From an uncultured Bacilli bacterium (lineage in GTDB: Bacteria; Bacillota_I; Bacilli_A; RF39; UBA660), in contig CANQCQ010000057.1 of the NCBI GenBank assembly GCA_947589725.1, forward strand, positions 1 through 6,316: a stretch of 6,316 nucleotides of DNA, given 5' to 3'. Below, piece after piece: positions 1 through 5,904 of the stretch. The notes beneath the pieces are model-generated. The model had not been told where the DNA came from, made no database searches, and saw only the letters and a list, made by a program, of their open reading frames with translations. Both the position numbers and the translations under genes were made by a program. How positions within the stretch are numbered: the stretch's first letter is position 1; every line of letters starts with the position of its first letter.

Positions 1-174
1 AAAAATAATTTCTTAGGATTTATTAGTTGTTTAGGTACATTTATTTCTTTATTATTCTTATATCAAGAATCTATGGAATTAAATAAAAAAAGTACATATT
101 GTTTAAATTTTTATGTACTTCTTAGTGTATTTGCGACAATACTTTCTTTAAGTATTTATCTTTTAAATATTTAG
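1..174 (+). CDS. C-terminal fragment of a putative membrane protein (5' end outside window)
   Basis: Frame 1 of the plus strand is open from the first base to a TAG stop at 172-174, giving 57 residues with no start in view. The peptide has two hydrophobic stretches, about residues 5-21 (FLGFISCLGTFISLLFL) and 36-55 (LNFYVLLSVFATILSLSIYL), joined by a short polar loop containing NKK. This looks like the last two transmembrane helices of an integral membrane protein. Codons are A/T-ending like the rest of the window. In sequence this AT-rich, 57 stop-free codons would be uncommon by chance, and the stop lies exactly against the end of the opposing histidine kinase gene, as expected for a true convergent pair. 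I do not recognise the family and assign no function. The opposite strand holds a terminator-like hairpin here rather than a gene. Confidence 0.6.
   Translation, partial: KNNFLGFISCLGTFISLLFLYQESMELNKKSTYCLNFYVLLSVFATILSLSIYLLNI
83..120 (-). terminator. Rho-independent terminator of the histidine kinase gene
   Basis: On the minus strand, 51 nt past the kinase stop codon, a 9-bp perfect inverted repeat (AAGTACATA, 120-112, with TATGTACTT, 98-90) encloses a 13-nt loop. The second arm runs into seven consecutive T residues (91-85) and then more AT. This is the layout of an intrinsic terminator for leftward transcription, although the stem has only two G-C pairs and would be weak. Read on the plus strand there is no T-tract after the stem, so it should act in one direction only. 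It lies inside the coding sequence of the convergent plus-strand gene. Confidence 0.5.
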
Positions 175-2564
175 CTCATTTGACTATAAGCTTTAAGTAT
201 GTTTAAAGTCTTTTCATATTCTGTAGCTAATTCATTATAATGTTCATTTACATATTGAACATTATTTTCTTTGCTTGCTAATTCATGATTATATGCTAAA
301 TCTCCCAATGTATAAAATCCTAGATATCTTGCATCACTTTTTAGGGAATGAACATCTATAGCATAATCAGCCATATTTCCTGCTAGGCGATTTTTTTCAA
401 TTCTTTGCCATTTTTCGTCTACTTCTTCTAAGAAGTCATTTACTGTTTCATCAAACATTTCCATATCACCAAGTAATTCTAAGGCCTTATCTAAGTCACA
501 GCCATTATTTAGTAAAAATTGTCTTTTATCAATTTTTGGTGGTTCTTCTACTACTGGTATTTGAGGTTGCTCTATTGATGGTTGTACATTAATGTTTTGT
601 TGTGGCTCCATTGGTGTTTGAGTAGTTTGTAAATTATTATTTGCTTGTTCTGGTTGTGATACTTCATTTAGAATTTCTGTTTGTTCTTGCATATTATTTT
701 CCTCCTTAATTGGTGCTTTTTCTCTTATTTTATATTCTTTAATAATTTTATTTAAAACTCTAATTATTTCTGGTTTTTCTAAAGGTTTTGATAGATAATC
801 ATTGAAACCATCTGCTATATATTTTTCTTTCATTCCTGTTAAGGCATTAGCAGTTAAAGCAACTACTGGAATATTAAATCCTTCTATTTTCTTTAATTCT
901 TGTAGTGTTTCTTCTCCCTTAATTCCAGGCATTTGATCATCTAATAGTATTATATCATATGATTCATTATTTTTTATTCTTTCTAAACAACTATATCCAT
1001 CTTTTGAAGTTGTAATAGAGTTTGCATTAAACTGAGCTAATATTTTTTGACCTACTTTTAGATTCAAATCATTATCATCAACTAATAAAATTTTAATATC
1101 TTGTAAGTCTAAATCTTCTAATACTTCTTCTTTTTCTTCGATATCTATATTTAGAATTTCTTGATTTATTTCAATACTAAATGTCGAACCTTTTCCATAT
1201 TCGGATTGAATATATATTTTTCCTCCCATTAATTCAACTAATTGCTTTGTAATGGCAAGTCCTAATCCTGTTCCTTCTATAGCAGCATTCTTATCACTTT
1301 CAAATCTTTGAAACTTAGTAAATAGTTTATCTAAATTTTCTTTTTTAATACCTTGACCAGAATCTTGAACACTTATAATTAGTTTACAAATATTATTGGT
1401 ATTTTGACATTTAACTTCATATCTTACAAATCCAGAAGGAGTATATTTACAAGCATTACTTAAAAAGTTTGTTATTACTTTTCTTATATTTGCTTGATCT
1501 CCATTAAGAGCTTTAGGAATATTTGGATCAATGTAGTATGTAAAATCTAATTTTTTCTCATCCATTCTAGGTTTTATTAATTTAGCAAGTTCGGAAAATA
1601 CTTTTTGTGGATTATATGGAGCATTAACTATTTCTATTTTTCCTGCTTCTATTTTTGATATATCTAGTATTCCATTTACTATTTCTAATAGTGTTGATGA
1701 TGCACTAATTATATCTTTAGCATTTTCTTTAGCTTCTTCTAAGGCTTTTGCAACATTTATACAATCACTAAATCCTACTATGGCATTAAGTGGTGTTCTT
1801 ATTTCATGTGACATACTTGCTAAAAAGTCAGTTTTTGCTGCATTGGCTTTTTCTGCTGTTGCTTTGGCTACTTCTAATTGAGCAACCATTTTCATATCAG
1901 GATTTTCAATTGTAAAATACATTAGTAAAATAATAAGACTTTCAGTAAAAGATATTAGTAATACTCTTCCATCTATTTGTTGAGTAAAACTTACAATTGT
2001 ACTTAAAATTATATATGTATATACTGGTAAGAATTTTTTATACAATTTTTTATGTTGAACTTTACTAGTAAACATATAAAAGATACATAATATAATAAAG
2101 ATAATTCCAGTAACGAATACCATCTTAGTACTTAAACCATATGTATATAATATTGATGAATTAGTACTATCATAGGCATAATCTATTGGTAATAATAGTG
2201 TTATAGTGGCACAAATTATTAAGATAGTTGTAAGGAATATTAATACTTTTCTATTTTTAGCTACATCTGTTAGTTGTTCTTTTGTTTTTGCAACAATTGA
2301 GGTGTAATAAGTAAGTAAATAGATCCATATTTCTGTAATTATCAAAAACATTTTTGCGACAAACTCTTTGGTAAATGGATTTAGATTTTTTAAAAAGAAA
2401 ACCATGATTAATTCGCATATAATACCAATAATACTTATAATCATTAGTAGTTCATATATATGTTTTTCTTGAGACTCATATCTTTTCTTACAAAAGTAGA
2501 TTACCATTAGTAATATAATATTTATTAGTCCAGCTATACTAAAAAAGATAAAACTATTAAACAT
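171..2564 (-). CDS. Hybrid sensor histidine kinase with receiver and HPt domains
   Basis: A 797-residue membrane phosphorelay kinase. Residues 1-220 contain about seven hydrophobic helices (near 5-24, 37-57, 70-90, 108-126, 147-166, 177-195, 200-217), a seven-helix sensor of unknown ligand. A short Ala-rich linker leads to HisKA with the H-box SHEIRTPLN (phospho-accepting H253). HATPase_c follows with the N-box NFLSNACKYT (N370), G1 box DSGQGI (401-406) and G2 box GTGLGL (431-436). The receiver domain, about 489-610, has acidic D496/D497, phospho-acceptor D542 in LLDDQMPG, T571 and K593. A Gln/Pro/Asn-rich linker, about 615-678, precedes an HPt domain with H739 in HSLKSDARYLG. All catalytic residues are present, so phosphate should move H253 to D542 to H739 and then to a separate response regulator, which is not in this window. 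The ATG follows AGGTGG (2578-2573) with 8-nt spacing. An upstream terminator suggests independent transcription. The signal and target are unknown. Confidence 0.95.
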   Translation of the reverse strand: MFNSFIFFSIAGLINIILLMVIYFCKKRYESQEKHIYELLMIISIIGIICELIMVFFLKNLNPFTKEFVAKMFLIITEIWIYLLTYYTSIVAKTKEQLTDVAKNRKVLIFLTTILIICATITLLLPIDYAYDSTNSSILYTYGLSTKMVFVTGIIFIILCIFYMFTSKVQHKKLYKKFLPVYTYIILSTIVSFTQQIDGRVLLISFTESLIILLMYFTIENPDMKMVAQLEVAKATAEKANAAKTDFLASMSHEIRTPLNAIVGFSDCINVAKALEEAKENAKDIISASSTLLEIVNGILDISKIEAGKIEIVNAPYNPQKVFSELAKLIKPRMDEKKLDFTYYIDPNIPKALNGDQANIRKVITNFLSNACKYTPSGFVRYEVKCQNTNNICKLIISVQDSGQGIKKENLDKLFTKFQRFESDKNAAIEGTGLGLAITKQLVELMGGKIYIQSEYGKGSTFSIEINQEILNIDIEEKEEVLEDLDLQDIKILLVDDNDLNLKVGQKILAQFNANSITTSKDGYSCLERIKNNESYDIILLDDQMPGIKGEETLQELKKIEGFNIPVVALTANALTGMKEKYIADGFNDYLSKPLEKPEIIRVLNKIIKEYKIREKAPIKEENNMQEQTEILNEVSQPEQANNNLQTTQTPMEPQQNINVQPSIEQPQIPVVEEPPKIDKRQFLLNNGCDLDKALELLGDMEMFDETVNDFLEEVDEKWQRIEKNRLAGNMADYAIDVHSLKSDARYLGFYTLGDLAYNHELASKENNVQYVNEHYNELATEYEKTLNILKAYSQMS
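690..707 (-). promoter_or_regulatory. Internal Shine-Dalgarno and in-frame ATG upstream of the HPt domain
   Basis: Inside the kinase gene, AAGGAGG (707-701) lies 8 nt before an in-frame ATG (692-690, kinase residue M625). Initiation here would give a 173-residue product ending at the kinase stop (171): the rest of the Gln/Pro-rich linker plus the whole HPt domain with H739. The match to the SD consensus is perfect and the spacing equals that of the other starts in the window (8-9 nt). The SD is encoded by AAG GAG GAA, whereas the nearby Lys and Glu codons over about 25 residues upstream are all AAA and GAA. This suggests the G-rich codons may be kept for ribosome binding. Use of the site is inference. 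A fossil start from a former separate HPt gene, or chance, are the alternatives. Confidence 0.5.
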
Positions 2565-2585
2565 AACTCATACCACCTATTCTAA

Positions 2586-2591
2586 TTTATA
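2586..2591 (-). promoter_or_regulatory. Possible -10 element for the histidine kinase gene
   Basis: The 57-nt gap between the ligase stop and the kinase start must hold any dedicated kinase promoter, because a terminator hairpin occupies its upstream part. The best -10 candidate is TATAAA, ending 21 nt before the ATG. No good -35 box lies at 16-18 nt: only the T-run of the terminator falls there, and TTGCTT is 22 nt away. The leader would be very short, starting just before the AGGTGG ribosome site. The kinase could equally be transcribed by terminator read-through. Confidence 0.22.
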
Positions 2592-2607
2592 CGATAAACT
2601 AAAGGAT

Positions 2608-2660
2608 GAAAAAAAGCAACCTTATTTGCCGATTTTTTTCGTTTTTTGGTTGCTTTTTTC
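2608..2660 (-). terminator. Rho-independent terminator overlapping the ligase stop codon
   Basis: An inverted repeat GCAACC (2653-2648 on the minus strand) / GGTTGC (2621-2616) encloses a 26-nt loop that itself can fold as a small CGA/TCG hairpin. The stem is flanked by six A residues before and seven T residues after (2615-2609), so it can extend by A-U pairs. It should end leftward transcripts right after the ligase gene. The left arm is made of ligase codons (AGC AAC C) and the TAA stop lies in the loop. Because A-tract and T-tract flank both sides, the element could also act on the plus strand, but no plus-strand gene is seen that would need it. Confidence 0.75.
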
Positions 2661-4466
2661 TTCTTCTATTAATGCTTTGTAATCAACTTTACCTATTGGA
2701 GTATGAGGCATTTCATCTCTAAATTTATAACCTATAGGTTTAAAGTATGGTGGCAAAGTACTGTTTTCAAACATATTATTTAATTCTTCTTCTACTAATC
2801 CACTAAATTCTTTGAATTGATCTTTTAAGATAATATGTGCTTTAGGGGCATTAACATCTTTTTCATCAGGAATTCCTACTACTACACATTCTTCTATTTT
2901 TTCATTTTTTAAGAATAAGTTTTCTAGTTCTGATGGGAATACTTTAAATCCACTTCTAGGAATAACTCTTTTAATTCTATCTTTAACGAAAACAAAGCCA
3001 TCTTTATCAACATATCCTAAGTCTCCTGTAAATAGTATTTTTCCATCATCTGTATCTTTTATAACTTTCTTAGTTGCTTCTTCATTTTTATAATATTCTT
3101 TCATCATTGTAGGAGTCTTTATTGTTAATTCTCCAATTTCTCCCATAGGTAGTTCGACATTTTTTTCAGTATCATAGGCAGCTATTATTGTTCTTACTAA
3201 AGGTATTCCAACACTACCATATTTATTAGCTTTTTTAGTTGAAAAAGTAGCATTAGAACTTGCTTCTGTTTCACTATATCCTTTTTCAATTGTTGCATTT
3301 GAATTATGTTCTTTTAAATAATCTTCTAATTTTTTTTCAAATTCTTCTTTAATAAAATCTCCACCTAGTAAAATATCATGAATACATTTTAAGTGTTTGT
3401 CTTTTATTTTTTCTGATTTCATTACTGTTTCCCAATAAGAAGGTACTCCCATTATTCCATTAGGTTTATATTTAATGATTAATTCATCAAATTTATTAGC
3501 ATCAAATTGAGGAACAATTGTAGTTTCCCATCCTAATGTTATTGGACAATGTAGACCTAAAATAATACCATAGGCAATAAATGGAGGCATTATATTTAAA
3601 AATTTATATCCTCTTTCTGCATTTACATTAGAGTTTTTTATTTGTAATAGTGAGTAATTTAAATTATCATTAGTTAAAACAACACCTTTTGGAACCCCTG
3701 TTGTTCCTCCTGTATGAACTATTACTGCTGATTGTCCTTTTTCATAGTTATTATCTTTATATTTAGTATCTTTTCCTTCTTTTATAAATTTATTCCAGTC
3801 AATATACATTGGATCAGTAATAACTACTTTATCTTTTGCTGTTATATTGGCAATTGTTCTTATAGGAATTGGAGTAGAATTTGTTGGTTTAACTGTAATT
3901 ACTTTTTCTAAATCAGTTTCTTTTACGATATCTTTTATTTTTGGATATACAATATCTAGAGTCAACATTACTTTAGAATTTGCCTCTTCAATATAATTTT
4001 TAATAGCATTTTTATTATATCTTAAATCAATCATATTTGATATTGCTCCAATTTTATTTAAAGCATAAAAAGCATAAATTATTTCTGGAGTGGTAATTGA
4101 ACAAATAGTAACAATATCACCTTTTTTTACACCTAAATTTGTAAAAGATGCTGCTGCCTCATCAATTTTTTTAAATAATTCTCCATATGTTATTTTTCTA
4201 CCAAAATAAATTAATGCTGTTTTATTTTGATAGTATTTATTGTAGTGATATAGTTCATCATAACATGTCATATGATTTGGCTCTTCCATTATAAATTCTC
4301 TACTATAATATTTTAGCCATGGACGATCTATACTAGCATATCCAGTTAAGTGATCCTTTATATTATTCTTAGCTAATTTACTTAAAGTTAAATCTCTATA
4401 TCTTTCTTCTACTTCTTTTAGATTATTTATTTTTTCTTTGTAATTTTTTAATTCTTCTTTATTCAT
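2622..4466 (-). CDS. AMP-forming acyl/aryl-acid ligase (acyl-CoA synthetase-like, ANL superfamily)
   Basis: A 614-residue class I adenylate-forming enzyme. Such enzymes activate a carboxylic acid with ATP to an acyl-AMP and usually pass it to CoA or a carrier-protein thiol. Core motifs are intact: P-loop HTGGTTGVPKG (251-261), GYSETEA (396-402, the A5 Tyr-Thr-Glu region), FTGDLGYVDKDG (479-490), the hinge region KDRIKRVIPRSGFKVFP (496-511) and the C-terminal PHTPIGKVDY (587-596) with catalytic K593. About 80 residues precede the adenylation domain and include TGYASIDRPWLKYYS (41-55), which I recall from a widespread Bacillota group of ligases of uncertain substrate. No signal peptide or membrane helix is evident, so it is probably cytosolic. 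The ATG follows AGGGGG (4480-4475) by 8 nt and overlaps the rluD stop by 8 nt, suggesting translational coupling. A terminator covers its 3' end. No carrier protein, thioesterase or partner synthase is in view, so the substrate is not assigned. Confidence 0.9.
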   Translation of the reverse strand: MNKEELKNYKEKINNLKEVEERYRDLTLSKLAKNNIKDHLTGYASIDRPWLKYYSREFIMEEPNHMTCYDELYHYNKYYQNKTALIYFGRKITYGELFKKIDEAAASFTNLGVKKGDIVTICSITTPEIIYAFYALNKIGAISNMIDLRYNKNAIKNYIEEANSKVMLTLDIVYPKIKDIVKETDLEKVITVKPTNSTPIPIRTIANITAKDKVVITDPMYIDWNKFIKEGKDTKYKDNNYEKGQSAVIVHTGGTTGVPKGVVLTNDNLNYSLLQIKNSNVNAERGYKFLNIMPPFIAYGIILGLHCPITLGWETTIVPQFDANKFDELIIKYKPNGIMGVPSYWETVMKSEKIKDKHLKCIHDILLGGDFIKEEFEKKLEDYLKEHNSNATIEKGYSETEASSNATFSTKKANKYGSVGIPLVRTIIAAYDTEKNVELPMGEIGELTIKTPTMMKEYYKNEEATKKVIKDTDDGKILFTGDLGYVDKDGFVFVKDRIKRVIPRSGFKVFPSELENLFLKNEKIEECVVVGIPDEKDVNAPKAHIILKDQFKEFSGLVEEELNNMFENSTLPPYFKPIGYKFRDEMPHTPIGKVDYKALIEEEKSNQKTKKIGK

Positions 4467-5367
4467 TTTTATTTCCCCCTAAATAAGTTTGTTTTTTTAA
4501 CTGTTCTAATTTATCTTTAAATTCTTTTGGTGGATCTACAGTGTAATATATCAATTTTCCTGATCTTGGATGATTAAACTTAATACTATAAGAATGTAAC
4601 ATTTGACCAAATTCTGTAGATTTTCCTCTACCGTATAAAGGATCATTAGTTATTGGATAACCAATATATGATAAGTGTACTCTTATTTGATGAGTTCTTC
4701 CTGTTTCCAATATACATTCTATTAAAGTATTATTTTGAAATCTTTCTAATACTTTAAAATGAGTTATTGCATTCTTAGCATTAACATCAGTAACAGCCAT
4801 TTTTTGTCTATTATTTACATCTCTACCAATAGGTGCATCTATACTTCCTGTTTCATGTTTAATTACACCATCAACTAAGGCTAAATATTTTCTTTCAACT
4901 TGTTTTGTGGATATCATCTTAGATAAAGCTTCATGAGTAAATTCATTTTTAGCAACAAGCATCAAACCACTAGTATCTTTATCTAATCTATGTACCACTC
5001 CTGGACGAAGTTTTTCACCACTAGTTAAATTAAATCTATAAAGTAAGGCATTAACTAGTGTTTTAGTATAATGCCCGGGAGCGGGATGAACTACCATACC
5101 ACTTTCTTTATTTATAACCAATAAATCATCATCTTCATAAATTATATCTAATGGTATATCTTCAGGTTCAACATTAATATCAAAATCTAAATCACATGAT
5201 ATTTCTATCTCATCATTTAATTTAATTAAATAACTAGCTCCTATTTCTTTTCCATTTACAGTAACTAATTTATCTTTAATTAATTTTTGAATCTTACTTC
5301 TAGATAAATTTAATTTATCTTTCAAATAATTATCTATTCTTATATTCTCTTCATCTGCTTTAATCAA
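4459..5367 (-). CDS. rluD: RluA/RluD-family 23S rRNA pseudouridine synthase
   Basis: A 302-residue protein of normal length for the RluD/YlyB group, which isomerises uridines to pseudouridine in large-subunit rRNA. An N-terminal S4 RNA-binding domain covers about residues 8-52 (LSRSKIQKLI, then VTVNGK). The catalytic domain has VVHPAPGH (92-99), the signature HRLDKDTSGLM (126-136) with catalytic Asp D129, and RTHQIRVH (224-231) near the active site. The start is TTG at 5367: an in-frame TAA lies immediately upstream, no Met codon follows until residue 91, and an SD-like AGAGGGGG (5383-5376) sits 8 nt before. The gene follows lspA after 33 nt, a common Bacillota neighbourhood, and its last 8 nt contain the ligase start. 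Exact target uridines cannot be told from sequence. The symbol follows family resemblance; it could be called ylyB by Bacillus convention. Confidence 0.93.
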   Translation of the reverse strand: MIKADEENIRIDNYLKDKLNLSRSKIQKLIKDKLVTVNGKEIGASYLIKLNDEIEISCDLDFDINVEPEDIPLDIIYEDDDLLVINKESGMVVHPAPGHYTKTLVNALLYRFNLTSGEKLRPGVVHRLDKDTSGLMLVAKNEFTHEALSKMISTKQVERKYLALVDGVIKHETGSIDAPIGRDVNNRQKMAVTDVNAKNAITHFKVLERFQNNTLIECILETGRTHQIRVHLSYIGYPITNDPLYGRGKSTEFGQMLHSYSIKFNHPRSGKLIYYTVDPPKEFKDKLEQLKKQTYLGGNKNE

Positions 5368-5383
5368 TTAAGTTTCCCCCTCT
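5365..5383 (-). promoter_or_regulatory. Ribosome binding site and TTG start of rluD
   Basis: AGAGGGGG (5383-5376) precedes a TTG start by 8 nt. The fourth base of the AGGAGG core is G instead of A, which would still pair with the anti-SD as a G-U wobble. An in-frame TAA directly before the TTG excludes a longer protein, and no ATG or GTG lies close downstream, so the site decides the start. The ligase gene uses a very similar AGGGGG site. Confidence 0.7.
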
Positions 5384-5394
5384 TTTGGTAAGAT

Positions 5395-5403
5395 ATTGTA
5401 TCA
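5395..5403 (-). promoter_or_regulatory. Possible extended -10 promoter ahead of rluD
   Basis: TGATACAAT (5403-5395) matches the extended -10 form TG-N-TATAAT with one mismatch and overlaps the lspA stop codon. Transcription would begin near 5388, leaving about 20 nt including the ribosome site. No TTGACA-like -35 box is present at the usual distance. In an AT-rich gap this may be chance, and rluD can also be read from the upstream dnaE-lspA transcript. Confidence 0.2.
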
Positions 5404-5904
5404 TATATTTATTTTTTTGTCTTCTACTTCTTTAAATATATTTGAAATTATATATATAAATACTCCACCAGTTATAAAAACATCTGCTAAATTAAAAACT
5501 GGAAAGTTATAAGAAAAAATAGTAAAAGATAAAAAGTCTATTACTTTTTTATAAAATACTCTATCTATTAAATTACTAGTTATACCTCCAAAAATTAGTC
5601 CTAAAGAAAATATATTTATTTTATTAATAAATTCTTCTTTTTCAATTATATTTACAATTAAAGCTATACAAAATAAGCTTATTATAATAAGTAAAGTAAG
5701 ATGATTTTTCAAACTACTGAAAGCTGCTCCTGTATTAGTAACGAAAAATAGTTTAAAAAAATTAGGAATAATAGTAATTTCTGTTGCTTCATTCATATTA
5801 ATAATAACAAGTATTTTAGTTAATTGATCTAAAATAATTGATGATAAGCCAATTAAGTAGCATTTGCTTTTAGATTTTTTTAGTAAATTTATAAGTTTAT
5901 TCAT
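5401..5904 (-). CDS. lspA: Lipoprotein signal peptidase (signal peptidase II)
   Basis: A 167-residue integral membrane aspartic protease of usual LspA length. It cleaves the signal peptide of prolipoproteins next to the lipid-modified cysteine, on the outer face of the cytoplasmic membrane. Four hydrophobic segments are visible (about 15-36, 67-87, 97-113, 137-157). Family motifs appear in order: DQLTK (26-30), NTGAAFS (57-63), GGITSNLIDR (106-115), VIDF with catalytic D123, and FNLADV with catalytic D141. The glycine usual before NLIDR is Ser here, a mild variation. The ATG at 5904 lies within the last codons of dnaE (8-nt overlap) and is preceded by AAAGGAG (5920-5914) with 9-nt spacing, so translation is probably coupled. 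The stop is TGA. The next gene, rluD, begins 33 nt later, as in many Bacillota. No lipoprotein substrate or lgt gene is in the window. Confidence 0.96.
   Translation of the reverse strand: MNKLINLLKKSKSKCYLIGLSSIILDQLTKILVIINMNEATEITIIPNFFKLFFVTNTGAAFSSLKNHLTLLIIISLFCIALIVNIIEKEEFINKINIFSLGLIFGGITSNLIDRVFYKKVIDFLSFTIFSYNFPVFNLADVFITGGVFIYIISNIFKEVEDKKINI

Noticed and set aside
191..213. CTTTAA/TTAAAG hairpin followed by TCTTTTC as a terminator for the plus-strand gene
   Set aside because: The stem is six nearly all A-U pairs with an interrupted T-run and lies in kinase coding sequence. Such repeats are expected by chance at this base composition.
2557..2571. Four-codon upstream frame (MSYV) overlapping the kinase start
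   Set aside because: Its ATG lies only 1 nt from the SD, too close for efficient initiation, and it is out of frame with the kinase.
2625..2650. Slippery A-runs near the ligase 3' end as a programmed frameshift site
   Set aside because: The heptamers are not in the phase needed for classic -1 slippage and the site is a few codons from the stop. The A-runs are better explained as terminator flank and loop.
5368..5403. Read-through of the lspA TGA as Trp (genetic code 4), extending the protein by about ten residues
   Set aside because: Tryptophan is written TGG in the other genes and no long frame contains internal TGA, so code 11 fits and the TGA is a stop.
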